Shown here piece after piece: positions 35,790 through 44,383 of a stretch of 53,961 nucleotides of DNA; the stretch's first letter is position 1, and every line of letters starts with the position of its first letter. Under the pieces are notes generated by a model that searched no databases, was not told the DNA's origin, and worked only from the letters and a program-made list of their open reading frames with translations. A program made the position numbers and the translations under genes. The stretch comes from an uncultured Thermomicrobiales bacterium (GTDB taxonomy: Bacteria; Chloroflexota; Chloroflexia; Thermomicrobiales; UBA6265), in assembly GCA_902806345.1 (NCBI GenBank), contig CADCWF010000333.1, positions 1-53,961 on the forward strand. Reading direction: 5' to 3'.

Positions 35790-37597
35790 CCGACCGGAGT
35801 AATACCAATCCTTCTCAGTTCGGACGACTCACCTGTGGTTCGCTCCGGATCGACCAAGCAGGCGAGTCGGTCGCTCTGCGGGGCTGGGTTCACCGCCGCC
35901 GTGACCTCGGGGGGCTGATCTTCATCGATCTGCGCGACCGCTACGGCTTGACCCAGGTCGTGTTCAACCCGCAGATCGCGCCGGACGCGCACGAACTTGC
36001 CAGCGGGGTCCGCCCCGAGTACGTGCTGAAGGTCGGCGGCACGGTCCGCCCGCGGCCGGAGGGCACGATCAACCCGAAGCTGGCGACCGGCGAGATCGAG
36101 GTCGAGGGGCTCGCCCTGGAGGTGCTCAACGAGTCCAAGACCCCGCCGTTCGAGCTCAACCAGGAGGGCGAGGTCGACGAAGGCGTTCGTCTTCGCCACC
36201 GGTACCTCGATCTCCGGCGATCCCGCCTGCAGCGCAACATCGTCCTCCGCCACGACGTCGTCGCCGCGATGCGCGACTTCCTGATCGCCCGCGACTTCCT
36301 CGAAATCGAGACGCCGAACCTGATCAAGTCGACGCCCGAGGGGGCGCGCGACTTTCTGGTGCCCAGCAGCGGCTTTCCCGGCAACTTCTACGCGCTGCCC
36401 CAGTCGCCCCAACAGCTCAAGCAACTGCTGATGGTGGCCGGCTTCGACCGCTACTTCCAGGTCGCCCGCTGCTTTCGGGACGAACCGCAGCGGGCCGACC
36501 GCCAGCCAGAGTTTACCCAGCTCGACATCGAGATGAGCTTCGTCGAGCCGGACGAGGTGATGGGGCTGAGCGAGAACCTGTTCCTGGAGCTGAGCCGGCG
36601 ATTCTCGACCAAACGCATCCGCGAAACGCCGTTCCCGCGGCTGACGTACGCCCAGGCCATGGACCGCTTCGGGAACGACCGTCCCGACCTCCGCTTCGGC
36701 ATCGAGCTGCGGGACGTGTCGAACGCGCTGACCGGCACCTCGTTCAACGCCTTCGCCCAAACCCTGTCCGGCGGCGGCCAAGTCAAGGCCATCGTCGTAC
36801 CCGGCGCCGCCGACTACAGCCGGCGGGAGATCGATGGGTTGACCGAGCTGGCGAAGCAGTCCGGGGCGAAGGGGATGGCGACGCTGGCCGTCCGAGCCGA
36901 CGAGGTCCGCGGCCCGATCGCCAAGTTCCTCTCGCCGTCGGAACTGGATGCCCTGACGACGGGCATCGGCGCGAACACGGGCGATCTCGTCCTCGCCGTC
37001 GCCGACACGCCCCAGGTTGTGGCGAAGAGCCTATCGGCGCTGCGGCTCGAGATCGGGAACCGGCTCGGCCTGATCGACCCGAACGTGTTCGCCTACTGCT
37101 GGGTCTACGAGTTCCCGCTCCTCGAGTGGAACGAGGAGGAGGGCCGCTGGGAGGCGACCCACAATCCCTTCTCAGGCTATCTGGAGGAGGACGCCCCGCT
37201 GCTCGATACCGACCCCGGCGCCGTCCGCGCCAAGCAGTACGACCTCGTGCTCAACGGCTACGAACTCGGCGGCGGCAGCGTCCGCAACCACCGCCGCGCC
37301 GACCAGGAGCGCCTGTTCGCCCTGATGGGCTACCCTGCCAACGAGCTGGCCGGTCGGTTCGGCGCGCTGCTGGATGCGCTCGACTACGGCGCCCCGCCCC
37401 ATGGGGGCGTAGCGATGGGCATCGACCGCGTCGTCATGCTCCTGGCGGATGAGGAAAACATCCGCGAGGTGATCGCCTTCCCGAAGAACCAGCGCGGCCT
37501 CGACCTGATGTTCGGCGCGCCGGACCTCGTCGTTCCCAGCCAGCTCGACGAGCTCGGGCTCCGCCTCGACCCCGACAAGCAGACCACTATTCGGTAG
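35786..37597 (+). CDS. aspS: Aspartyl-tRNA synthetase (bacterial type, GAD domain)
   Basis: This class II synthetase has 603 residues. An OB-fold anticodon domain (ALRGWVHRRRDLGGLIFIDLRDR near 30-50) is followed by motif 2 FRDEPQRADRQPEFTQLDIEMSF near 230. The bacterial GAD insertion lies at about 300-420, and motif 3 GGVAMGIDRVVMLL is near 550. At the two anticodon-domain positions reported to affect tRNA-Asn recognition it appears mixed: Leu in RRRDLGG and Gly in RPEGTIN. Specificity for tRNA-Asn charging is therefore unclear. The GTG start overlaps the mazG stop. Confidence 0.94.
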   Translation: MTDRSNTNPSQFGRLTCGSLRIDQAGESVALRGWVHRRRDLGGLIFIDLRDRYGLTQVVFNPQIAPDAHELASGVRPEYVLKVGGTVRPRPEGTINPKLATGEIEVEGLALEVLNESKTPPFELNQEGEVDEGVRLRHRYLDLRRSRLQRNIVLRHDVVAAMRDFLIARDFLEIETPNLIKSTPEGARDFLVPSSGFPGNFYALPQSPQQLKQLLMVAGFDRYFQVARCFRDEPQRADRQPEFTQLDIEMSFVEPDEVMGLSENLFLELSRRFSTKRIRETPFPRLTYAQAMDRFGNDRPDLRFGIELRDVSNALTGTSFNAFAQTLSGGGQVKAIVVPGAADYSRREIDGLTELAKQSGAKGMATLAVRADEVRGPIAKFLSPSELDALTTGIGANTGDLVLAVADTPQVVAKSLSALRLEIGNRLGLIDPNVFAYCWVYEFPLLEWNEEEGRWEATHNPFSGYLEEDAPLLDTDPGAVRAKQYDLVLNGYELGGGSVRNHRRADQERLFALMGYPANELAGRFGALLDALDYGAPPHGGVAMGIDRVVMLLADEENIREVIAFPKNQRGLDLMFGAPDLVVPSQLDELGLRLDPDKQTTIR

Positions 37598-37649
37598 CCG
37601 GTGCCTGGCGGGACAGCCTCGATGGATCCGAGGAACGGCGAGACCTCCG

Positions 37650-39164
37650 CTACCGCTCGGTCCTGTAGCCCAACTCGCGGAGGAGGGCGCGGGCCACCCC
37701 GGCCTCGTTCCAGGGACGCTTCTCGCCGGACCAGATGATGCTCTCCTCGTGGCCCTTGCCGGCCAGCAGCACGCAGTCGCCCGGCGCGGCCGTCCTCAGC
37801 GCGTGCCGAACCGCCTCACGGCGATCGGTAAAGCGGAACAGGCTCTCCCCCTCTCGGGCGCCGGCGGCGATGGCGCCGCGGGTGATCTGGTCGATGATCG
37901 CGTCGGGATCTTCGTAGCGCGGATCTTCGCTGGTGACGACGGCCAGATCGGCGAGGCGCGCCGCCACTTCCCCCTGCCGAGGCCGCTTCTCGACATCCCG
38001 CTCGCCGGCACTGCCGAAGACGACGATCAGACGGCCCAGGGGGAACAGCCGGCGCAGCAGCGGCAACACGTTCGCCATCGCTTCCGGGGTGTGCGCATAG
38101 TCGACGACCACGGCGAACGGCTGTCCTTCCTGGACAAGCGCCATCCTGCCCGGCACCGCCGGGGCGTTCCCTAGTCCCGCCGCGATGACCGCGAGATCCA
38201 GGCCGACGGCAAGTCCGACGCCGGCGGCACAGAGCGCATTGGCGATGTTGAACCCGCCAATGAGCGGCAGATCGACGGCGGCGGTTCCTCGCCCCCTGCA
38301 CACCAGGGTGAAGCTGCTGCCGCCGCCGGTCGAGACGATCCCGACCGCGCTGAGGTCGGCGTGGTGGTCCTCGATCGAGTAGGTCAGCACGTCCGCATCG
38401 CCGGCAAACTCCACCATTCCGCGGGCACCGGGATCGTCCAGATTAACGACGACGGTACCGCCCGCGGCGGCGACGCGTTCGAAGAGAATCCCCTTCGCCC
38501 GCCGGTAGTGCTCGACGCTGCCGTGGTAATCGAGGTGCTCGCGGGTGACGTTGGTGACCGCGCCGGCCCGGAATCGAGTCCCGTCCAGGCGGTGCATCGC
38601 CAACCCATGCGAGGTCGCCTCCACCGTTGCCCAGTCGATGCCGCGGTCGACCATCCGACGAAACAGACGCTGAATATCGGCGGACTCGGGCGTCGTCTGG
38701 CGGGTGGTATGGAAATCCTCGTCGTCGCCCACCCGGATCGCGACGGTGCCGATCAGTCCCGTCGCCAATCCCGCCGCTCGGAGGATGGCATCGACAAGGA
38801 ACGAAACCGTCGTCTTGCCGTCCGTGCCGGTGATGCCGATCACGCCGAGTTCGCGCGAGGGGTCACGGTAGAACGCGGTCGCGACGGCGGCGAGCGCCGC
38901 CCTACTGTCGGGAACGACGATCTGGGTCGTCGCTAGCGGCAACTCCCGCTCAACCAGGAGGGCCGCCGCGCCCCGGTCCACGGCCGAAGCGGCGAACTCG
39001 TGGCCGTCGGCATGGGCCCCGGGCAACGCGGCAAAGAGGAACCCGGGCTCGACCAACCGCGAGTCGTAGGCGATCCCGCGCACTAGAGCCGAACCGTCGC
39101 CCACCAGCCGACGTTCCGACACGGCCGCCGCCAGGGAGGAAACGCTCGTCGCGACGCTCGGCAC
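37650..39164 (-). CDS. murE: UDP-MurNAc-tripeptide synthetase (MurE)
   Basis: This Mur ligase adds the third amino acid of the peptidoglycan stem peptide. It has 504 residues. The N-terminal uridine-binding part GIAYDSRLVEPGFLF is near 30-44, the P-loop GITGTDGKTT near 110 and TTRQTTPESADI near 153. EATSHGLAMHRL is near 184 and VVVDYAHTPEAM near 345. The amino-acid specificity loop reads SEDPRYEDP near 415, not the DNPR of diaminopimelate enzymes, so the third residue may be Orn or Lys. It lies 6 bp after the FemABX gene in the same operon. Confidence 0.93.
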   Translation of the reverse strand: MPSVATSVSSLAAAVSERRLVGDGSALVRGIAYDSRLVEPGFLFAALPGAHADGHEFAASAVDRGAAALLVERELPLATTQIVVPDSRAALAAVATAFYRDPSRELGVIGITGTDGKTTVSFLVDAILRAAGLATGLIGTVAIRVGDDEDFHTTRQTTPESADIQRLFRRMVDRGIDWATVEATSHGLAMHRLDGTRFRAGAVTNVTREHLDYHGSVEHYRRAKGILFERVAAAGGTVVVNLDDPGARGMVEFAGDADVLTYSIEDHHADLSAVGIVSTGGGSSFTLVCRGRGTAAVDLPLIGGFNIANALCAAGVGLAVGLDLAVIAAGLGNAPAVPGRMALVQEGQPFAVVVDYAHTPEAMANVLPLLRRLFPLGRLIVVFGSAGERDVEKRPRQGEVAARLADLAVVTSEDPRYEDPDAIIDQITRGAIAAGAREGESLFRFTDRREAVRHALRTAAPGDCVLLAGKGHEESIIWSGEKRPWNEAGVARALLRELGYRTER

Positions 39165-39170
39165 GATGCC

Positions 39171-40220
39171 CTACGCCTGAGAACTGTAGAGCCGCCGCGC
39201 CAGCGCCGGCAGCAGCGGCAGGTAGGGGCGTTCCAGCGGCGGCGGGTAGGACACGATCTCGCCGCCGAAGCGGACCTTGAACTCGTACAGGCCGCGCCAG
39301 TCGTCGCCGCGGGTGCTCGCCAGCCTATCTCCGGTCTCGGCCCGGGTCGATTCGGGATCGGTCGCGGGGATCCCCCACAGGTCGTAGCGGGTGTACCCGC
39401 GCTCGCGGGCCCACCGCATCGCCTCGAACTGGAGGCCGAAGCCCGGACCGTGCGATCGGTACCGCGTCGACGACGCCCCGTAGAGGTAGATGGCCTCGTC
39501 ACCGAAGCCGACCGCGATCAGGGCCGCGGCGGGATCACCACCTTCGACGCGGGCCAACATCAGAGTGCCGTCCTCGCGAAACGTCTCGAGGGCGTCCCGG
39601 TAGTAGTCGGCGGCGTGGATCGGGTAGTCGTTCCGACGCGAGGTTTCCTCCATCAGGGAGAAGAAGTCACGGAACGCGGCGTCCGATGATTCGATCGCCA
39701 CGGTCACGCCCCGCCGCTTGGCAAGACGGATGTTGTAGCGGGTCTTCTGGTGCATCTGCATCAGAAGCGGTTCGTCGGCAACGAGCGGCACCCGGACGGT
39801 CCGCACCGGCTGCACGGACGGCGGCCCGGGAATCAACGAAGGTCTCCTTCCGGGTATGAGAGGTAGCGGCCGCTCCGGTTCAAGGACGACCGAGATCGCC
39901 CGCCGATGCCGACACGTCCGATCGATCTCGACCAAGAGTGCCTGGAGCAGTTCCGGATCGTCGTCGGAGAGGACGGGTCCTCGTGGGATATAGCCGTACG
40001 CAAGCGGGCCCCGGTGTTTGAAGAGGATCTGGGCGTAGGCGGCCTGCCCGGCACGCTCGACCTTTGCCCGCTCGACCCCCCACCCGTGCCTCACCTTGAA
40101 GGCACCCCACCGCCATGACTGGAGGAGTCGGCCTCCGGCGCGGGTGACCCCCTCATCCCAAGCCCCTGCTTCGATCTGAAGCGCGGCCGCGGCGACGGTT
40201 GCACCGCCGGGTTTCCCCAT
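39171..40220 (-). CDS. FemABX-type peptidoglycan bridge aminoacyltransferase
   Basis: The protein has 349 residues with two GNAT-like halves typical of Fem proteins. Motifs are LLQSWRWGAFKVRHGW near 32-47, GYIPRGPVL near 76, MHQKTRYNIRLAKRRGVTV near 155 and the second-domain stretch YLYGASSTRYRSHGPGFGLQFEAMRWARERGYTRYDLWG near 247-285. It likely ends in YEFKVRFGGE. FemX-like enzymes add the first bridge amino acid from aminoacyl-tRNA to the third residue of lipid II (family knowledge). Its ATG overlaps the HEAT gene stop by one base, and murE follows, which strengthens a wall-bridge role. Confidence 0.88.
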   Translation of the reverse strand: MGKPGGATVAAAALQIEAGAWDEGVTRAGGRLLQSWRWGAFKVRHGWGVERAKVERAGQAAYAQILFKHRGPLAYGYIPRGPVLSDDDPELLQALLVEIDRTCRHRRAISVVLEPERPLPLIPGRRPSLIPGPPSVQPVRTVRVPLVADEPLLMQMHQKTRYNIRLAKRRGVTVAIESSDAAFRDFFSLMEETSRRNDYPIHAADYYRDALETFREDGTLMLARVEGGDPAAALIAVGFGDEAIYLYGASSTRYRSHGPGFGLQFEAMRWARERGYTRYDLWGIPATDPESTRAETGDRLASTRGDDWRGLYEFKVRFGGEIVSYPPPLERPYLPLLPALARRLYSSQA

Positions 40221-41239
40221 CAGGCGACGCTGCCGAACGGGTCGGCGGTCGCGAACGCTTCCTCAAGCGCCGCCTCGATCGTCTCCTGGTCGGCCTCGTC
40301 CGCCGTCGTCGACAAAGTTTGCAGGGCCCGGATTGCCGAGCGCCCGCCGATCTGACCGAGGGCGGCGATGGCGGCCTGACGGACCTCGGCGTCTTCGTCG
40401 CCGCCGCACGTCAGCAGTTCCGGCACGGCCTCCTCGTCGCCGAGCACGCCGCAGGCACGCGCAGCCTCGTAGCGGAGCAGGGCGTCGGGACTGGCAAGCT
40501 CGTCGATGACCGTGGGTAGCCAGGAAACATCGTGGGTCTGACCCATGGCGAACAGCGCGCTGCCCTGCCAGGCCTGGTCGTCCAATTCGTAGGCATCGAG
40601 GATGAGGCTTCGGATTGCGGGATCGCGGGCGAAGACGGCCGCGGACTCCAGGGCCCGCTGGCGCAGGAGCGCCGGTTGACGGTCGTCGCTCGCCACCGAA
40701 AGCAAGTCGTCGTGCAAGAGGCGGCCGACGGACTCCGGCAGTTCGCCGCTCTCGGCCAGCCGGGCAAACCGCCCGAGGCCACGGGCGGCCTCAGCCCGCA
40801 CATCAGGCGACGGGTCCTGGGCCAGGATCTCGCGCAACGGTTCGATCAGATCCTGCCGCTCGTCCTCCCAGAGGGCGGCGACGGCCAACTGGCGGACGAC
40901 CGCCGACGGATCGTCGAGGGCCAGCCGGAGCACCCGGCCGAAGATGAGGTCGACACGGTCCACGACGAGTTCGTCCATCGTCCGGACGATTCGTTCTCGG
41001 GTTGTATCGGGAAGCAAGGGCCACTCGGCCACGAAGCGGGCGACCGCGTCGCGGTCGAGGTCCGACAGGCGGGCCACGTCCGCCGACCGGACTGCGCCAT
41101 CGGCAAATGCCTCCAACGAGCCGGTGCCCCGCTCCCCGCCAACCTCATCGAGTGCCGCCTCGACGGGCTGTTCCTCCTCCTCGTCTTCTTCCATGGAGCC
41201 GTCGCTATGGGGTGGTTCCGGGGACATAGGTGTAGACAT
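40220..41239 (-). CDS. HEAT/PBS-lyase-repeat protein
   Basis: The protein has 339 residues. After an acidic start (MEEDEEEEQPVEAALDEV from about residue 16) it is almost entirely helical pairs in the HEAT style: DPSAVVRQLAVAALWE, SPDVRAEAARGLGRFA, SPDALLRYEAARACGVLGDEEAVPELL and DAEVRQAAIAALGQIGGRSAIRAL. It looks like a protein-protein scaffold with no catalytic motif. ATG 41239 has GAGGGGCAGG in front and overlaps the preceding gene by 35 bases; ATG 41194 is a non-overlapping alternative without a ribosome site. It sits between a 574-residue unknown and a FemABX gene. Confidence 0.75.
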   Translation of the reverse strand: MSTPMSPEPPHSDGSMEEDEEEEQPVEAALDEVGGERGTGSLEAFADGAVRSADVARLSDLDRDAVARFVAEWPLLPDTTRERIVRTMDELVVDRVDLIFGRVLRLALDDPSAVVRQLAVAALWEDERQDLIEPLREILAQDPSPDVRAEAARGLGRFARLAESGELPESVGRLLHDDLLSVASDDRQPALLRQRALESAAVFARDPAIRSLILDAYELDDQAWQGSALFAMGQTHDVSWLPTVIDELASPDALLRYEAARACGVLGDEEAVPELLTCGGDEDAEVRQAAIAALGQIGGRSAIRALQTLSTTADEADQETIEAALEEAFATADPFGSVA

Positions 41240-42929
41240 CCTGCCCCTCGGGGTCACGCGAGAACGCGCCGGTGTCGTCGTTCTCAAGGGTCGACCGTAG
41301 CAGCGTCTCGGTCATGGGCCGCTCGACGTTGACCCCGGCCAACAGGGTATCGAAGTCGGCCGAGTAGTTGCCGCCGCGGTGCTGACCGATCCGCTCGAAG
41401 GTGGCGGCGACGACCGATTCCGGCCGCCGCCGGACCTTCTCATCCAGCGGCTTCTCACCATTCAGACCGCTCATCCGGTCCTCGGTGAGTAACATCCGCG
41501 GCTCGACCCCGCAAGCGAACGTCGTCGGCCGGAAGACGTAGCGCTGGGCCCGCCGTTCGTCCAGTTCCAGCAGTCGTCCGTTCTGGCCGCTCTCGGCCAG
41601 GTACTCGACCCGGTAGTGACCGTCGTTCTCGGTCCGCGAGATCGAGATGATGGCCCCCGGTACGAGGTTCTCGGTGTAAAAGTCGTCGAGCCCGAGGATG
41701 AAGCCGCCCCGGTTGGGAGTCGGGTAGCGCAGCTCGACCAGGTAGGTGGTGTAGGACTGCGGGGTCTCGAAGGTGAGCACCGCCCCCCGCTGGTTGGGCT
41801 GCAGCGGCGCCGGCAGCAGGCGCTGCATTTGGCTGTCGTAGGGCAGCAAGCCGTGGATGTACTCGAAGAAGGTCAGCACGTGATCGACCGACTCGACCGA
41901 CCGGTAGGCAGGCCCCTCCGTCATTTCGTCGAGCAGGAAGCGGTAGTCGGTGCCAAGCTCGTTCGGCTTGCGCCGGGTGGTGCCGATCGGCGGCAGGCCG
42001 TTAGTCGACCAGAACCGCTGGTTGGTAGTGCCGACGAACTCGAATTCCTTCTCGCGGGAGAGCCGGTAGTCGATCGCGAAGCGCGTCAACTCGAACTCGG
42101 CCGAGCCGGCGCGGACGCCGAGCACATCCTGAGCCAGGACATCATCGGCAAGCGGCTGCTCCTGCTCCTGCAGGTACTCTCGGAGCCGTCGCAGGTCGCC
42201 CCGGCTGAACCGGGGGACGCGATCCTCCATCAACCATTGCTCACCGAAGTTCGCCACCCGCGGGTCGGCCGCCAGGCGTTGCCGGATAGCGGCGGCGAGT
42301 TCGAGGTCGTCAATCCCGGTCACGTCGGTCGGGGTGACCACGGGGATTGTGATGGTCCGGGCCGGCGGGATGACCGGAGCCTCGGCCGCTACCGGCTCCA
42401 CTGCCTGCTCGTCGACAGCCGCCATCTCGACCTCGAGGGTGGCCTCCACGACCTCCGTCTCGACGACGGTGTCGGCGGGAGCAGCCTCCTCTTCGAGATA
42501 GTCCAGCGTCACCTGGAGGGTCGACCACCGCTCGTCGATTCTCGGTCGCTCCCGAACCGGCACCGGCGGTCGCTCGGGCTTCGGCTGCGGCGTCATCAGG
42601 CGTTGGGCGAAGTCGTGCCGGCCCTGGCCGTCAACCTCGACGGCGCGAATCCCGCGTCGGGTCGTCACCACCACCGACTGGCCGTCGATCTCTTCGATCG
42701 CGAAAATGGGCGCGTTCGCGGCGACCGCGGCCCGCAACCTCGTTTCGGCCCCGGTCACGCCGGTGCCCTCGAAGTATTCGGCGATGGTCTCGAGGCTCAG
42801 GCGAATCGGCGCGTTGGCCGACATGAAGCGACCGCGGGCCCGCATCAGACCGAGTAGCTTCGCTGCAAGATCGCGGTCCTCATCAGAACCGGCAAACTGG
42901 ACGTCGAGCTCGAGGGGGTGGCTGAGCAC
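41205..42929 (-). CDS. Unknown 574-residue protein with winged-helix-like segments
   Basis: I do not recognise the family. The first ~100 residues (EDRDLAAKLLGLMRARGRFM, then RLSLETIAEYFEGTG) look like a winged-helix. An acidic Ala/Val/Pro linker (about 130-205) is followed by a second helix-rich block (DDLELAAAIRQRLAADPR, FSRGDLRRLREYLQEQEQPL) and a block with LPPIGTTRRKPNELGTDYRFL. A beta-rich C-terminal half (about 340-574: FETPQSYTTYLVELRYP, GGFILGLDDFYTENLVPG) completes it. The GTG at 42929 has GGAGGAG just upstream. It overlaps the HEAT gene and lies 85 bp after a 46-codon gene, so the products are probably used together. Confidence 0.75.
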   Translation of the reverse strand: MLSHPLELDVQFAGSDEDRDLAAKLLGLMRARGRFMSANAPIRLSLETIAEYFEGTGVTGAETRLRAAVAANAPIFAIEEIDGQSVVVTTRRGIRAVEVDGQGRHDFAQRLMTPQPKPERPPVPVRERPRIDERWSTLQVTLDYLEEEAAPADTVVETEVVEATLEVEMAAVDEQAVEPVAAEAPVIPPARTITIPVVTPTDVTGIDDLELAAAIRQRLAADPRVANFGEQWLMEDRVPRFSRGDLRRLREYLQEQEQPLADDVLAQDVLGVRAGSAEFELTRFAIDYRLSREKEFEFVGTTNQRFWSTNGLPPIGTTRRKPNELGTDYRFLLDEMTEGPAYRSVESVDHVLTFFEYIHGLLPYDSQMQRLLPAPLQPNQRGAVLTFETPQSYTTYLVELRYPTPNRGGFILGLDDFYTENLVPGAIISISRTENDGHYRVEYLAESGQNGRLLELDERRAQRYVFRPTTFACGVEPRMLLTEDRMSGLNGEKPLDEKVRRRPESVVAATFERIGQHRGGNYSADFDTLLAGVNVERPMTETLLRSTLENDDTGAFSRDPEGQDVYTYVPGTTP

Positions 42930-43014
42930 GTTGCTCCTCCTGCGTCACGGCAGACCCGCTACATCGGACGGCCGAATCGTGATGCGACGACCGAAGGCGG
43001 GTCGCCGAACGGCG

Positions 43015-43155
43015 CTACGATGCGACCTCGGAAGGCCGGGAGTGACGCCGGAGCGCGTCGATCAATTGTTGGGTGGTGACGGGCTGAGACGTATTTCGGA
43101 GGAACTGCAAGAGGTAGGCGACATCTTCGTCGTTCAGCTTGACCGGGGTCGACAT
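43015..43155 (-). CDS. 46-residue helix-turn-helix-like small protein
   Basis: This short frame starts with ATG 43155, has GGTGGAG 7 bases upstream and ends at TAG 43015-43017. The protein runs MSTPVKLNDEDVAYLLQFLR, then NTSQPVTTQQLIDALRRH and SRPSEVAS: two helices around a PVTT turn, as in the start of winged-helix domains. It is just upstream of, and on the same strand as, the 574-residue unknown, whose N-terminus also looks winged-helix. No homologue is recognised. A chance frame is possible, but the ribosome site, composition and position argue for a gene. Confidence 0.65.
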   Translation of the reverse strand: MSTPVKLNDEDVAYLLQFLRNTSQPVTTQQLIDALRRHSRPSEVAS

Positions 43156-43295
43156 CCGTTACTCCACCGTCGCAATTTCCATGACTGAAGACCGGCAGAG
43201 CCGGAACCCACCGATTGTACGGTAGGCGCACCCGTGGCGTCACGTTCCTGTTCGCCGTTGGTTCAAGGCACCCTACCGCCGAGCCGCCCAAACCT

Positions 43296-43323
43296 TTGCA
43301 ACGATGGCTCGACGGGCTACACT
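43296..43323 (+). promoter_or_regulatory. tRNA-Arg promoter
   Basis: TTGCAA (43296-43301), a 16-base spacer and TACACT (43318-43323) end 9 bases before the first base of the mature tRNA. Confidence 0.75.
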
Positions 43324-43332
43324 GTGCAGGAC

Positions 43333-43408
43333 GCGCCCGTAGCTCAGCGGATAGAGCGCTTGCCTCCGGAGCAAGAGGCCACAGGTTCGAGTCCTGTCGG
43401 GCGTACCA
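43333..43408 (+). tRNA. tRNA-Arg (anticodon CCG)
   Basis: A complete 76-base cloverleaf is visible. The acceptor GCGCCCG pairs with CGGGCGT (first pair G-U). The D-arm is GCTC/GAGC. The anticodon stem is CTTGC/GCAAG with loop CTCCGGA, giving anticodon CCG. The T-arm is ACAGG TTCGAGT CCTGT. The discriminator is A and the CCA end is encoded. It reads CGG arginine codons, which are common in this high-GC sequence. Confidence 0.97.
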
Positions 43409-43480
43409 GCGTTATCGAACGTACCCTTGTGGCAGCGGCGGGATGCATCCACACCAACTGAGGTTGTGTCCGCCTCGGTC

Positions 43481-43505
43481 GAGCCCACCTTTGTTAGGTG
43501 GGCTC
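43481..43505 (+). terminator. Terminator after tRNA-Arg
   Basis: GAGCCCACCT and AGGTGGGCTC form a perfect 10-bp stem with a TTGTT loop, followed by ACTTGTTT. Confidence 0.7.
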
Positions 43506-43535
43506 ACTTGTTTCGGCGTTCGACGCCGGTCCCTG

Positions 43536-43544
43536 TGCTAGACT
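43536..43544 (+). promoter_or_regulatory. Extended -10 promoter of the bactofilin pair
   Basis: TGC-TAGACT (extended -10 form TGn-TANACT) lies just downstream of the tRNA terminator and about 150 bases before the first bactofilin start. No -35 is seen at the right distance. Confidence 0.5.
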
Positions 43545-43697
43545 GTACGTACGCCCCGAGCGCTTCGTCCCGGTTGCCAACTGCCCGTCCCGACCGGTCG
43601 CTCGGCCGAGATCGAGGCTCTCTTGGCAACTCCGCTCCGGCGAGGCGGATTATCGCCGTTCCAATTGAGGGCGGCCGGACGTTCGGGAGGTTCGCGC

Positions 43698-44327
43698 ATG
43701 GTCTTCCGGAAGGACACGAAGGTGGACGCGTTCCAGCGGCAGATCAGTGCCCTTCGACAGCAGCTCGGCGACGGCGAGAGCGGCCCGGTCGTGGCAGATT
43801 CGAGGAATGACCTGACGAGGGCATACGAGACCGTGGATATCAACCCGCGGGAGTCGCGCCCGAATCCGTCCTTCGTCGCTTCCCGCGACGAGTTCGCTCC
43901 GCTCGAGGCCGATCCCCCAGTCTTCCCCTCGCCCGCGTTCGACCAGCAGACGAGCGTGATCGCCCACGATGCCGTCTGGAACGGGGACCTGCAGTCGACG
44001 GGTACCGTCCACGTCCACGGCCGGGTCGAGGGCTCCGTCATGGCGAGGAACGACGTCTTCGTCGCCGACGAAGCCGAAATATCGGCTTCGATCGTGGCCG
44101 AGAACGTCTCGGTCGCAGGCCTCGTCCGTGGCACGGTCCGCTGCGGCAACCGCTTCGAGGTGTTGCCGCAGGGGCGGGTAGCGGGCGACGTATTCGCCCC
44201 GGTGTTGGTGGTCCACGAGGGCGCTACGATCAACGGTCAGTTCAAGATGACCGAGGTCGAGGACTTGGCCCCCGCTTCGACGCCGACCACGTCGCTCCGC
44301 CGACGGTCCGCTCGAAGCGGGTCCTAA
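43698..44327 (+). CDS. Bactofilin-type polymer-forming protein 1
   Basis: The protein has 209 residues. An N-terminal disordered and partly helical region (VFRKDTKVDAFQRQISALRQQ...) is followed by a beta-helix bactofilin core at about 95-185. Characteristic repeats are DAVWNGDLQSTGTVHVHGRVEGSV, DVFVADEAEISASIVAENVSVAGLVRGTV and EVLPQGRVAGDVFAPVLVVHEGATINGQFKM. A basic tail (LRRRSARSGS) ends it. Bactofilins polymerise without nucleotide and scaffold envelope enzymes (family knowledge). ATG 43698 has GGGAGG upstream. The second bactofilin starts 56 bp later. Confidence 0.88.
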   Translation: MVFRKDTKVDAFQRQISALRQQLGDGESGPVVADSRNDLTRAYETVDINPRESRPNPSFVASRDEFAPLEADPPVFPSPAFDQQTSVIAHDAVWNGDLQSTGTVHVHGRVEGSVMARNDVFVADEAEISASIVAENVSVAGLVRGTVRCGNRFEVLPQGRVAGDVFAPVLVVHEGATINGQFKMTEVEDLAPASTPTTSLRRRSARSGS

Positions 44328-44383
44328 CCGGCACCCCTGCCATCGGACGGCGCCGTCTAAAGGTGCCGGAGGAGGAGGAGTTC

